Assembly (NCBI GenBank): GCA_964057225.1
Contig: OZ059894.1
Location: 1,860,001 to 1,924,000, forward strand
DNA from: Auanema rhodensis
Lineage: Eukaryota; Nematoda; Chromadorea; Rhabditida; Rhabditidae
Length of the DNA stretch: 64,000 nucleotides
Direction of reading: 5' to 3'
In this document: piece by piece, positions 49,842-63,882 of the stretch
How the letters are laid out: every line of letters begins with the position of its first letter
Position numbering within the stretch: the first letter of the stretch is position 1
Program-made: the position numbers and the translations under genes
The notes under the pieces: model-generated
What the model was told of the DNA's origin: nothing
The model's database searches: none
What the model saw: the letters and a program-made list of their open reading frames with translations, nothing else

Positions 49842-52800
49842 AAAGTAGATGTTTTTAGATTCCTTTTTTTAAGGCAAAGACGATGGACAATGTTATTCAA
49901 CGAAAAAATTAATTCTTCAGGGTGAAAATCGAGGATATAAGTGTGAACTTATATCAGTTGATATCTCGTTGCATTTTTAAGCTAGCGCAAATCTGATAAC
50001 ACAGATCGACGCAGCTTGAAAATACGCATCGAATGCACTATACTACATTGAGGAACGCTTAATACAAAAATTAGTTATGATCGTTTGAAAAATGATGCAT
50101 TAGTGTATGTTGAGTTTCCATGTACACTCAACATAGCTTCCAAAAACATTTTGACAAAAATTTTTTCGAAAAATTTCAGAATAATTTAACAAAAAGTAGA
50201 TGTTTTTAGATTTCTTTTCTCAAGGCAAAGACGATGGACAATGTTATTCAACGAAAAAATTAATTCTTCAGGGTGAAAATCGAGGATATAAGTGTGAACT
50301 TATATCAGTTGATATCTCGGTGCATTTTTAAGCTAGCGCAAATCTGATAACACAGATCGACGCAGCTTGAAAATCCGCATCGAATGCACTATACTACTTT
50401 GAGAAACGCTTAATACAAAAATTAGTTATGATCGTTTGAAAAATGATGCATTAGTGTATGTTGAGTTTCCATGTACACTCAACATTGCTTCCAAAAAAAT
50501 TTTGACAAAAATTTTTTCGAAAAATTTCAAATTAATTTAGCAGAAAGTATATGTTTTTAGATTTCTTTTTTCAAGGCAAAGACGATGGACAATGTTATTC
50601 AACGAAAAAATTAATTCTTCAGGGTGAAAATCGAGGATATAAGTGTGAATTTATATCAGTTGATATCTCGGTGCATTTTTAAGCTAGCGCAAATCTGATA
50701 ACACAGATCGACGCAGCTTGAAAATCCGCATTGAATGCACTATACTACATTGAGGAACGCTTAATACAAAAATTAGTTATGATCGTTTGAAAAATGATGC
50801 ATTAGTGTATGTTGAGTTTCCATGTACACTCAACATAGCTTCCAAAAACATTTTGACAAAACTTTTTTCGAAAAATTTCAAAATAATTTAGCAGAAAGTA
50901 GATGTTTTTAAGATTCCTTTTTTTAAGGCAAAGACGATGGACAATGTTATTCAACGAAAAAATTAATTCTTCAGGGTGAAAATCGAGAATATAAGTGTGA
51001 ACTTATATCAGTTGATATCTCGGTGCATTTTTAAGCTAGCGCAAATCTGATAACACAGATCGACGCAGCTTGAAAATCCGCATCGAATGCACTATACTAC
51101 ATTGAGGAACGCTTAATACAAAAATTAGTTATGATCGTTTGAAAAATGATGCATTAGTGTATGTTGAGTTTCCATGTACACTCAACATAGCTTCCAAAAA
51201 CATTTTGACAAAAATTTTTTCGAAAAATTTCAAAATAATTTAGCAGAAAGTAGATGTTTTTAGATTCCTTTTTTTAAGGCAAAGACGATGGACAATGTTA
51301 TTCAACGAAAAAATTAATTCTTCAGGGTGAAAATCGAGGATATAAGTGTGAACTTATATCAGTTGATATCTCGGTGCATTTTTAAGCTAGCGCAAATCTG
51401 ATAACACAGATCGACGCAGCTTGAAAATCCGCATCGAATGCACTATACTACATTGAGGAACGCTTAATACAAAAATTAGTTATGATCGTTTGAAAAATGA
51501 TGCATTAGTGTATGTTGAGTTTCCATGTACACTCAACATAGCTTCCAAAAACATTTTGACAAAAATTTTTTCGAAAAATTTCAAAATAATTTAGCAGAAA
51601 GTAGATGTTTTTAGATTCCTTTTTTTAAGGCAAAGACGATGGACAATGTTATTCAACGAAAAAATTAATTCTTCAGGGTGAAAATCGAGGATATAAGTGT
51701 GAACTTATATCAGTTGATATCTCGGTGCATTTTTAAGCTAGCGCAAATCTGATAACACAGATCGACGCAGCTTGAAAATCCGCATCGAATGCACTATACT
51801 ACTTTGAGAAACGCTTAATACAAAAATTAGTTATGATCGTTTGAAAAATGATGCATTAGTGTATGTTGAGTTTCCATGTACACTCAACATAGCTTCCAAA
51901 AACATTTTGACAAAATTTTTTTCGAAAAATTTCAAAATAATTTAGCAGAAAGTAGATGTTTTTAGATTCCTTTTTTTAAGGCAAAGACGATGGACAATGT
52001 TATTCAACGAAAAAATTAATTCTTCAGGGTGAAAATCGAGGATATAAGTGTGAACTTATATCAGTTGATATCTCGGTGCATTTTTAAGCTAGCGCAAATC
52101 TGATAACACAGATCGACGCAGCTTGAAAATCCGCATCGAATGCACTATACTACATTGAGAAACGCTTAATACAAAAATTAGTTATGATCGTTTGAAAAAT
52201 GATGCATTAGTTTATGTTGAGTTTCCATGTACACTCAACATTGCTTCCAAAAACATTTTGACAAAAATTTTTTCGAAAAATTTCAAAATAATTTAGCAAA
52301 AAGTAGATGTTTTTAGATTCCTTTTTTCAAGGCGAAGACGATGGACATTGTTATTCAACGAAAAAATTAATTCTTCAGGGTGAAAATCGAGGATATAAGT
52401 GTGAACTTATATCAGTTGATATCTCGGTGCATTTTTAAGCTAGCGCAAATCTGATAACACAGATCGACGCAGCTTGAAAATCCGCATCGAATGCACTATA
52501 CTACATTGAGGAACGCTTAATACAAAAATTAGTTATGATCGTTTGAAAAATGATGCATTAGTGTATGTTGAGTTTCCATGTACACTCAACATAGCTTCCA
52601 AAAACATTTTGACAAAAATTTTTTCGAAAAATTTCAAAATAATTTAGCAGAAAGTAGATGTTTTTAGATTCCTTTTTTTAAGGCAAAGACGATGGACAAT
52701 GTTATTCAACGAAAAAATTAATTCTTCAGGGTGAAAATCGAGGATATAAGTGTGAACTTATATCAGTTGATATCTCGGTGCATTTTTAAGCTAGCGCAAA

Positions 52801-54054
52801 TCTGATAACACAGATCGACGCAGCTTGAAAATCCGCATCGAATGCACTATACTACATTGAGGAACGCTTAATACAAAAATTAGTTATGATCGTTTGAAAA
52901 ATGATGCATTAGTGTATGTTGAGTTTCCATGTACACTCAACATAGCTTCCAAAAACATTTTGACAAAAATTTTTTCGAAAAATTTCAAAATAATTTAGCA
53001 GAAAGTAGATGTTTTTAGATTCCTTTTTTTAAGGCAAAGACGATGGACAATGTTATTCAACGAAAAAATTAATTCTTCAGGGTGAAAATCGAGGATATAA
53101 GTGTGAACTTATATCAGTTGATATCTCGGTGCATTTTTAAGCTAGCGCAAATCTGATAACACAGATCGACGCAGCTTGAAAATCCGCATCGAATGCACTA
53201 TACTACATTGAGGAACGCTTAATACAAAAATTAGTTATGATCGTTTGAAAAATGATGCATTAGTGTATGTTGAGTTTCCATGTACACTCAACATAGCTTC
53301 CAAAAACATTTTGACAAAAATTTTTTCGAAAAATTTCAAAATAATTTAGCAGAAAGTAGATGTTTTTAGATTCCTTTTTTTAAGGCAAAGACGATGGACA
53401 ATGTTATTCAACGAAAAAATTAATTCTTCAGGGTGAAAATCGAGGATATAAGTGTGAACTTATATCAGTTGATATCTCGGTGCATTTTTAAGCTAGCGCA
53501 AATCTGATAACACAGATCGACGCAGCTTGAAAATCCGCATCGAATGCACTATACTACTTTGAGAAACGCTTAATACAAAAATTAGTTATGATCGTTTGAA
53601 AAATGATGCATTAGTGTATGTTGAGTTTCCATGTACACTCAACATAGCTTCCAAAAACATTTTGACAAAATTTTTTTCGAAAAATTTCAAAATAATTTAG
53701 CAGAAAGTAGATGTTTTTAGATTCCTTTTTTTAAGGCAAAGACGACAGACAATGTTATTCAACGAAAAAATTAATTCTTCAGGGTGAAAATCGAGGATAT
53801 AAGTGTGAACTTATATCAGTTGATATCTCGGTGCATTTTTAAGCTAGCGCAAATCTGATAACACAGATCGACGCAGCTTAAAAATCCGCATCGAATGCAC
53901 TATACTACATTGAGGAACGCTTAATACAAAAATTAGTTATGATCGTTTGAAAAATGATGCATTAGTGTATGTTGAGTTTCCATGTACACTCAACATAGCT
54001 TCCAAAAACATTTTGACAAAAATTTTTTCGAAAAATTTCAGAATAATTTAGCAA
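49842..54054. repeat. Mosaic of rearranged family pieces (units 143-154)
   Basis: Units 143-145 resemble units 104-106, but unit 143 has p206 A and a TTTAAC tail. Unit 146 holds the only insertion (extra A at 50910/50911). Units 147-148 are a reference plus type T pair. Units 149-150 resemble 85-86 but lack the GACAG unit normally before them. Units 151-153 are two reference units and a type T. Unit 154 (53704-54054) is a chimera: GACAG head, then p177 A, p338 G and p351 A. Its breakpoint lies between p44 and p177 (53747-53880). Several independent exchanges are needed to explain the order. Confidence 0.85.
50909..50912. other. 1-bp insertion (unit 146 is 352 bp)
   Basis: The unit reads TTTTTAAGATTCC where others read TTTTTAGATTCC, an extra A at p16. 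It restores the 351-bp register lost at 25332. Confidence 0.9.
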
Positions 54055-57000
54055 AAAGTAGATGTTTTTAGATTTCTTTTCTCAAGGCAAAGACGATGGA
54101 CAATGTTATTCAACGAAAAAATTAATTCTTCAGGGTGAAAATCGAGGATATAAGTGTGAACTTATATCAGTTGATATCTCGGTGCATTTTTAAGCTAGCG
54201 CAAATCTGATAACACAGATCGACGCAGCTTGAAAATCCGCATCGAATGCACTATACTACATTGAGAAACGCTTAATACAAAAATTAGTTATGATCGTTTG
54301 AAAAATGATGCATTAGTGTATGTTGAGTTTCCATGTACACTCAACATAGCTTCCAAAAACATTTTGACAAAAATTTTTTCGAAAAATTTCAAAATAATTT
54401 AGCAGAAAGTAGATGTTTTTAGATTCCTTTTTTTAAGGCAAAGACGATGGACAATGTTATTCAACGAAAAAATTAATTCTTCAGGGTGAAAATCGAGGAT
54501 ATAAGTGTGAACTTATATCAGTTGATATCTCGGTGCATTTTTAAGCTAGCGCAAATCTGATAACACAGATCGACGCAGCTTGAAAATACGCATCGAATGC
54601 ACTATACTACTTTGAGAAACGCTTAATACAAAAATTAGTTATGATCGTTTGAAAAATGATGCATTAGTGTATGTTGAGTTTCCATGTACACTCAACATAG
54701 CTTCCAAAAACATTTTGACAAAAATTTTTTCGAAAAATTTCGAAATAATTTAGCAGAAAGTAGATGTTTTTAGATTCCTTTTTTTAAGGCAAAGACGATG
54801 GACAATGTTATTCAACGAAAAAATTAATTCTTCAGGGTGAAAATCGAGGATATAAGTGTGAACTTATATCAGTTGATATCTCGGTGCATTTTTAAGCTAG
54901 CGCAAATCTGATAACACAGATCGACGCAGCTTGAAAATCCGCATCGAATGCACTATACTACTTTGAGAAACGCTTAATACAAAAATTAGTTATGATCGTT
55001 TGAAAAATGATGCATTAGTGTATGTTGAGTTTCCATGTACACTCAACATAGCTTCCAAAAACATTTTGACAAAATTTTTTTCAAAAAATTTCAAAATAAT
55101 TTAGCAGAAAGTAGATGTTTTTAGATTCCTTTTTTTAAGGCAAAGACGATGGACAATGTTATTCAACGAAAAAATTAATTCTTCAGGGTGAAAATCGAGG
55201 ATATAAGTGTGAACTTATATCAGTTGATATCTCGGTGCATTTTTAAGCTAGCGCAAATCTGATAACACAGATCGACGCAGCTTGAAAATCCGCATCGAAT
55301 GCACTATACTACTTTGAGAAACGCTTAATACAAAAATTAGTTATGATCGTTTGAAAAATGATGCATTAGTGTATGTTGAGTTTCCATGTACACTCAACAT
55401 AGCTTCCAAAAACATTTTGACAAAAATTTTTTCGAAAAATTTCAAAATAATTTAGCAGAAAGTAGATGTTTTTAGATTCCTTTTTTTAAGGCAAAGACGA
55501 TGGACAATGTTATTCAACGAAAAAATTAATTCTTCAGGGTGAAAATCGAGGATATAAGTGTGAACTTATATCAGTTGATATCTCGGTGCATTTTTAAGCT
55601 AGCGCAAATCTGATAACACAGATCGACGCAGCTTGAAAATACGCATCGAATGCACTATACTACTTTGAGAAACGCTTAATACAAAAATTAGTTATGATCG
55701 TTTGAAAAATGATGCATTAGTGTATGTTGAGTTTCCATGTACACTCAACATAGCTTCCAAAAACATTTTGACAAAAATTTTTTCGAAAAATTTCGAAATA
55801 ATTTAGCAGAAAGTAGATGTTTTTAGATTCCTTTTTTTAAGGCAAAGACGATGGACAATGTTATTCAACGAAAAAATTAATTCTTCAGGGTGAAAATCGA
55901 GGATATAAGTGTGAACTTATATCAGTTGATATCTCGGTGCATTTTTAAGCTAGCGCAAATCTGATAACACAGATCGACGCAGCTTGAAAATCCGCATCGA
56001 ATGCACTATACTACTTTGAGAAACGCTTAATACAAAAATTAGTTATGATCGTTTGAAAAATGATGCATTAGTGTATGTTGAGTTTCCATGTACACTCAAC
56101 ATAGCTTCCAAAAACATTTTGACAAAATTTTTTTCAAAAAATTTCAAAATAATTTAGCAGAAAGTAGATGTTTTTAGATTCCTTTTTTTAAGGCAAAGAC
56201 GATGGACAATGTTATTCAACGAAAAAATTAATTCTTCAGGGTGAAAATCGAGGATATAAGTGTGAACTTATATCAGTTGATATCTCGGTGCATTTTTAAG
56301 CTAGCGCAAATCTGATAACACAGATCGACGCAGCTTGAAAATCCGCATCGAATGCACTATACTACTTTGAGAAACGCTTAATACAAAAATTAGTTATGAT
56401 CGTTTGAAAAATGATGCATTAGTGTATGTTGAGTTTCCATGTACACTCAACATAGCTTCCAAAAACATTTTGACAAAATTTTTTTCGAAAAATTTCAGAA
56501 TAATTTAGCAAAAAGTAGATGTTTTTAGATTTCTTTTCTCAAGGCAAAGACGATGGACAATGTTATTCAACGAAAAAATTAATTCTTCAGGGTGAAAATC
56601 GAGGATATAAGTGTGAACTTATATCAGTTGATATCTCGGTGCATTTTTAAGCTAGCGCAAATCTGATAACACAGATCGACGCAGCTTGAAAATCCGCATC
56701 GAATGCACTATACTACATTGAGAAACGCTTAATACAAAAATTAGTTATGATCGTTTGAAAAATGATGCATTAGTGTATGTTGAGTTTCCATGTACACTCA
56801 ACATAGCTTCCAAAAACATTTTGACAAAAATTTTTTCGAAAAATTTCAAAATAATTTAGCAGAAAGTAGATGTTTTTAGATTCCTTTTTTTAAGGCAAAG
56901 ACGATGGACAATGTTATTCAACGAAAAAATTAATTCTTCAGGGTGAAAATCGAGGATATAAGTGTGAACTTATATCAGTTGATATCTCGGTGCATTTTTA

Positions 57001-57564
57001 AGCTAGCGCAAATCTGATAACACAGATCGACGCAGCTTGAAAATACGCATCGAATGCACTATACTACTTTGAGAAACGCTTAATACAAAAATTAGTTATG
57101 ATCGTTTGAAAAATGATGCATTAGTGTATGTTGAGTTTCCATGTACACTCAACATAGCTTCCAAAAACATTTTGACAAAAATTTTTTCGAAAAATTTCGA
57201 AATAATTTAGCAGAAAGTAGATGTTTTTAGATTCCTTTTTTTAAGGCAAAGACGATGGACAATGTTATTCAACGAAAAAATTAATTCTTCAGGGTGAAAA
57301 TCGAGGATATAAGTGTGAACTTATATCAGTTGATATCTCGGTGCATTTTTAAGCTAGCGCAAATCTGATAACACAGATCGACGCAGCTTGAAAATCCGCA
57401 TCGAATGCACTATACTACTTTGAGAAACGCTTAATACAAAAATTAGTTATGATCGTTTGAAAAATGATGCATTAGTGTATGTTGAGTTTCCATGTACACT
57501 CAACATAGCTTCCAAAAACATTTTGACAAAATTTTTTTCAAAAAATTTCAAAATAATTTAGCAG
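54055..57564. repeat. Units 155-164: repeated 3- and 7-unit pieces
   Basis: Units 155-157 (54055-55107) recur as units 162-164 (56512-57564), offset 7 units (2457 bp). The pair of units 156-157 (p183 A with p337 G; then type T with p327 A) also recurs as 159-160. Unit 161 is a hybrid with p319 T followed by p338 G and p351 A, with the exchange at 56479-56498. Confidence 0.87.
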
Positions 57565-57915
57565 AAAGTAGATGTTTTTAGATTCCTTTTTTTAAGGCAA
57601 AGACGATGGACAATGTTATTCAACGAAAAAATTAATTCTTCAGGGTGAAAATCGAGGATATAAAAGTGAACTTATATCAGTTGATATCTCGTTGCATTTT
57701 TAAGCTAGCGCAAATCTGATAACACAGATCGACGCAGCTTGAAAATCCGCATCGAATGCACTATACTACTTTGAGAAACGCTTAATACAAAAATTAGTTA
57801 TGATCGTTTGAAAAATGATGCATTAGTGTATGTTGAGTTTCCATGTACACTCAACATAGCTTCCAAAAACATTTTGACAAAATTTTTTTCAAAAAATTTC
57901 AAAATAATTTAGCAG
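57565..57915. repeat. Hybrid linking unit before 12-unit copy 3
   Basis: Matches unit 130 (45279-45629): p128 T, p183 C, type T tail with p327 A. A private two-base change gives TATAAAAGTGAAC in place of TATAAGTGTGAAC (57661-57673), which weakens the p93-114 hairpin. Its shared position beside copies 2 and 3 shows that those two copies have a common flank that copy 1 lacks. Confidence 0.88.
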
Positions 57916-60900
57916 AAAGTAGATGTTTTTAGATTCCTTTTTTTAAGGCAAAGACGATGGACAATGTTATTCAACGAAAAAATTAATTCTTCAGGGTGAA
58001 AATCGAGGATATAAGTGTGAACTTATATCAGTTGATATCTCGTTGCATTTTTAAGCTAGCGCAAATCTGATAACACAGATCGACGCAGCTTGAAAATACG
58101 CATCGAATGCACTATACTACTTTGAGAAACGCTTAATACAAAAATTAGTTATGATCGTTTGAAAAATGATGCATTAGTGTATGTTGAGTTTCCATGTACA
58201 CTCAACATAGCTTCCAAAAACATTTTGACAAAAATTTTTTCGAAAAATTTCAGAATAATTTAGCAAAAAGTAGATGTTTTTAGATTTCTTTTCTCAAGGC
58301 AAAGACGATGGACAATGTTATTCAACGAAAAAATTAATTCTTCAGGGTGAAAATCGAGGATATAAGTGTGAACTTATATCAGTTGATATCTCGGTGCATT
58401 TTTAAGCTAGCGCAAATCTGATAACACAGATCGACGCAGCTTGAAAATCCGCATCGAATGTTCTATACTACTTTGAGAAACGCTTAATACAAAAATTAGT
58501 TATGATCGTTTGAAAAATGATGCATTAGTGTATGTTGAGTTTCCATGTACACTCAACATTGCTTCCAAAAAAATTTTGACAAAAATTTTTTCGAAAAATT
58601 TCAAATTAATTTAGCAGAAAGTATATGTTTTTAGATTTCTTTTTTCAAGGCAAAGACGATGGACAATGTTATTCAACGAAAAAATTAATTCTTCAGGGTG
58701 AAAATCGAGGATATAAGTGTGAATTTATATCAGTTGATATCTCGGTGCATTTTTAAGCTAGCGCAAATCTGATAACACAGATCGACGCAGCTTGAAAATC
58801 CGCATTGAATGCACTATACTACATTGAGGAACGCTTAATACAAAAATTAGTTATGATCGTTTGAAAAATGATGCATTAGTGTATGTTGAGTTTCCATGTA
58901 CACTCAACATTGCTTCCAAAAACATTTTGACAAAAATTTTTTCGAAAAATTTCAAATTAATTTAGCAGAAAGTATATGTTTTTAGATTCCTTTTTTCAAG
59001 GCAAAGACGATGGACAATGTTATTCAACGAAAAAATTAATTCTTCAGGGTGAAAATCGAGGATATAAGTGTGAATTTATATCAGTTGATATCTCGGTGCA
59101 TTTTTAAGCTAGCGCAAATCTGATAACACAGATCGACGCAGCTTAAAAATCCGCATCGAATGCACTATACTACATTGAGGAACGCTTAATACAAAAATTA
59201 GTTATGATCGTTTGAAAAATGATGCATTAGTGTATGTTGAGTTTCCATGTACACTCAACATAGCTTCCAAAAACATTTTGACAAAAATTTTTTCGAAAAA
59301 TTTCAGAATAATTTAGCAAAAAGTAGATGTTTTTAGATTTCTTTTCTCAAGGCAAAGACGATGGACAATGTTATTCAACGAAAAAATTAATTCTTCAGGG
59401 TGAAAATCGAGGATATAAGTGTGAACTTATATCAGTTGATATCTCGGTGCATTTTTAAGCTAGCGCAAATCTGATAACACAGATCGACGCAGCTTGAAAA
59501 TCCGCATCGAATGCACTATACTACTTTGAGAAACGCTTAATACAAAAATCAGTTATGATCGTTTGAAAAATGATGCATTAGTGTATGTTGAGTTTCCATG
59601 TACACTCAACATTGCTTCCAAAAACATTTTGACAAAAATTTTTTCGAAAAATTTCAAAATAATTTAGCAAAAAGTAGATGTTTTTAGATTCCTTTTTTCA
59701 AGGCGAAGACGATGGACATTGTTATTCAACGAAAAAATTAATTCTTCAGGGTGAAAATCGAGGATATAAGTGTGAACTTATATCAGTTGATATCTCGGTG
59801 CATTTTTAAGCTAGCGCAAATCTGATAACACAGATCGACGCAGCTTGAAAATCCGCATCGAATGCACTATACTACATTGAGAAACGCTTAATACAAAAAT
59901 TAGTTATGATCGTTTGAAAAATGATGCATTAGTGTATGTTGAGTTTCCATGTACACTCAACATAGCTTCCAAAAACATTTTGACAAAAATTTTTTCGAAA
60001 AATTTCAAAATAATTTAGCAGAAAGTAGATGTTTTTAGATTCCTTTTTTTAAGGCAAAGACGATGGACAATGTTATTCAACGAAAAAATTAATTCTTCAG
60101 GGTGAAAATCGAGGATATAAGTGTGAACTTATATCAGTTGATATCTCGTTGCATTTTTAAGCTAGCGCAAATCTGATAACACAGATCGACGCAGCTTGAA
60201 AATACGCATCGAATGCACTATACTACTTTGAGAAACGCTTAATACAAAAATTAGTTATGATCGTTTGAAAAATGATGCATTAGTGTATGTTGAGTTTCCA
60301 TGTACACTCAACATAGCTTCCAAAAACATTTTGACAAAAATTTTTTCGAAAAATTTCAGAATAATTTAGCAAAAAGTAGATGTTTTTAGATTTCTTTTCT
60401 CAAGGCAAAGACGATGGACAATGTTATTCAACGAAAAAATTAATTCTTCAGGGTGAAAATCGAGGATATAAGTGTGAACTTATATCAGTTGATATCTCGG
60501 TGCATTTTTAAGCTAGCGCAAATCTGATAACACAGATCGACGCAGCTTGAAAATCCGCATCGAATGCACTATACTACTTTGAGAAACGCTTAATACAAAA
60601 ATTAGTTATGATCGTTTGAAAAATGATGCATTAGTGTATGTTGAGTTTCCATGTACACTCAACATTGCTTCCAAAAAAATTTTGACAAAAATTTTTTCGA
60701 AAAATTTCAAATTAATTTAGCAGAAAGTATATGTTTTTAGATTTCTTTTTTCAAGGCAAAGACGATGGACAATGTTATTCAACGAAAAAATTAATTCTTC
60801 AGGGTGAAAATCGAGGATATAAGTGTGAATTTATATCAGTTGATATCTCGGTGCATTTTTAAGCTAGCGCAAATCTGATAACACAGATCGACGCAGCTTG

Positions 60901-62127
60901 AAAATCCGCATTGAATGCACTATACTACATTGAGGAACGCTTAATACAAAAATTAGTTATGATCGTTTGAAAAATGATGCATTAGTGTATGTTGAGTTTC
61001 CATGTACACTCAACATAGCTTCCAAAAACATTTTGACAAAAATTTTTTCGAAAAATTTCAAAATAATTTAGCAGAAAGTAGATGTTTTTAGATTCCTTTT
61101 TTTAAGGCAAAGACGATGGACAATGTTATTCAACGAAAAAATTAATTCTTCAGGGTGAAAATCGAGAATATAAGTGTGAACTTATATCAGTTGATATCTC
61201 GGTGCATTTTTAAGCTAGCGCAAATCTGATAACACAGATCGACGCAGCTTGAAAATCCGCATCGAATGCACTATACTACATTGAGGAACGCTTAATACAA
61301 AAATTAGTTATGATCGTTTGAAAAATGATGCATTAGTGTATGTTGAGTTTCCATGTACACTCAACATAGCTTCCAAAAACATTTTGACAAAAATTTTTTC
61401 GAAAAATTTCAAAATAATTTAGCAGAAAGTAGATGTTTTTAGATTCCTTTTTTTAAGGCAAAGACGATGGACAATGTTATTCAACGAAAAAATTAATTCT
61501 TCAGGGTGAAAATCGAGGATATAAGTGTGAACTTATATCAGTTGATATCTCGGTGCATTTTTAAGCTAGCGCAAATCTGATAACACAGATCGACGCAGCT
61601 TGAAAATCCGCATCGAATGCACTATACTACTTTGAGAAACGCTTAATACAAAAATTAGTTATGATCGTTTGAAAAATGATGCATTAGTGTATGTTGAGTT
61701 TCCATGTACACTCAACATAGCTTCCAAAAACATTTTGACAAAATTTTTTTCGAAAAATTTCAAAATAATTTAGCAGAAAGTAGATGTTTTTAGATTCCTT
61801 TTTTTAAAGCAAAGACGACAGACAATGTTATTCAACGAAAAAATTAATTCTTCAGGGTGAAAATCGAGGATATAAGTGTGAACTTATATCAGTTGATATC
61901 TCGGTGCATTTTTAAGCTAGCGCAAATCTGATAACACAGATCGACGCAGCTTGAAAATCCGCATCGAATGCACTATACTACATTGAGGAACGCTTAATAC
62001 AAAAATTAGTTATGATCGTTTGAAAAATGATGCATTAGTGTATGTTGAGTTTCCATGTACACTCAACATAGCTTCCAAAAACATTTTGACAAAAATTTTT
62101 TCGAAAAATTTCAAAATAATTTAGCAG
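57916..62127. repeat. 12-unit higher-order repeat, copy 3
   Basis: Units 166-177, offset 35 units plus the 1-bp insertion from copy 2 (12286 bp). Order and markers are as in copies 1 and 2. Private differences are AATGTTCTATAC in unit 167 (about 58460) and TTTAAAGC in place of TTTAAGGC in unit 177 (about 61808). Copies 1 and 3 agree at the conversion tract seen in copy 2, so that tract is derived in copy 2. Confidence 0.93.
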
Positions 62128-63882
62128 AAAGTAGATGTTTTTAGATTCCTTTTTTTAAGGCAAAGACGATGGACAATGTTATTCAACGAAAAAATTAATT
62201 CTTCAGGGTGAAAATCGAGGATATAAGTGTGAACTTATATCAGTTGATATCTCGTTGCATTTTTAAGCTAGCGCAAATCTGATAACACAGATCGACGCAG
62301 CTTGAAAATACGCATCGAATGCACTATACTACTTTGAGAAACGCTTAATACAAAAATTAGTTATGATCGTTTGAAAAATGATGCATTAGTGTATGTTGAG
62401 TTTCCATGTACACTCAACATAGCTTCCAAAAACATTTTGACAAAAATTTTTTCGAAAAATTTCAGAATAATTTAGCAAAAAGTAGATGTTTTTAGATTTC
62501 TTTTCTCAAGGCAAAGACGATGGACAATGTTATTCAACGAAAAAATTAATTCTTCAGGGTGAAAATCGAGGATATAAGTGTGAACTTATATCAGTTGATA
62601 TCTCGGTGCATTTTTAAGCTAGCGCAAATCTGATAACACAGATCGACGCAGCTTGAAAATCCGCATCGAATGCACTATACTACTTTGAGAAACGCTTAAT
62701 ACAAAAATTAGTTATGATCGTTTGAAAAATGATGCATTAGTGTATGTTGAGTTTCCATGTACACTCAACATTGCTTCCAAAAAAATTTTGACAAAAATTT
62801 TTTCGAAAAATTTCAAATTAATTTAGCAGAAAGTATATGTTTTTAGATTTCTTTTTTCAAGGCAAAGACGATGGACAATGTTATTCAACGAAAAAATTAA
62901 TTCTTCAGGGTGAAAATCGAGGATATAAGTGTGAATTTATATCAGTTGATATCTCGGTGCATTTTTAAGCTAGCGCAAATCTGATAACACAGATCGACGC
63001 AGCTTGAAAATCCGCATTGAATGCACTATACTACATTGAGGAACGCTTAATACAAAAATTAGTTATGATCGTTTGAAAAATGATGCATTAGTGTATGTTG
63101 AGTTTCCATGTACACTCAACATAGCTTCCAAAAACATTTTGACAAAAATTTTTTCGAAAAATTTCAAAATAATTTAGCAGAAAGTAGATGTTTTTAGATT
63201 CCTTTTTTTAAGGCAAAGACGATGGACAATGTTATTCAACGAAAAAATTAATTCTTCAGGGTGAAAATCGAGGATATAAGTGTGAACTTATATCAGTTGA
63301 TATCTCGGTGCATTTTTAAGCTAGCGCAAATCTGATAACACAGATCGACGCAGCTTGAAAATCCGCATCGAATGCACTATACTACATTGAGGAACGCTTA
63401 ATACAAAAATTAGTTATGATCGTTTGAAAAATGATGCATTAGTGTATGTTGAGTTTCCATGTACACTCAACATAGCTTCCAAAAACATTTTGACAAAACT
63501 TTTTTCGAAAAATTTCAAAATAATTTAGCAGAAAGTAGATGTTTTTAGATTCCTTTTTTTAAGGCAAAGACGACAGACAATGTTATTCAACGAAAAAATT
63601 AATTCTTCAGGGTGAAAATCGAGGATATAAGTGTGAACTTATATCAGTTGATATCTCGTTGCATTTTTAAGCTAGCGCAAATCTGATAACACAGATCGAC
63701 GCAGCTTGAAAATACGCATCGAATGCACTATACTACATTGAGGAACGCTTAATACAAAAATTAGTTATGATCGTTTGAAAAATGATGCATTAGTGTATGT
63801 TGAGTTTCCATGTACACTCAACATAGCTTCCAAAAACATTTTGACAAAAATTTTTTCGAAAAATTTCAAAATAATTTAGCAG
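62128..63882. repeat. Units 178-182: re-copied trimer and a chimera
   Basis: Units 178-180 (62128-63180) match units 104-106, 137-139 and 172-174, so the trimer follows the 12-unit copy directly. Unit 181 is reference-like with ACAAAACTTTTTT, a change also at 23484 and 50861. Unit 182 is a chimera: GACAG head, p128 T and p183 A in the middle, then p206 A and a reference tail. Exchange points fall between p44 and p128 (63575-63659) and between p183 and p206 (63714-63737). Confidence 0.87.
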
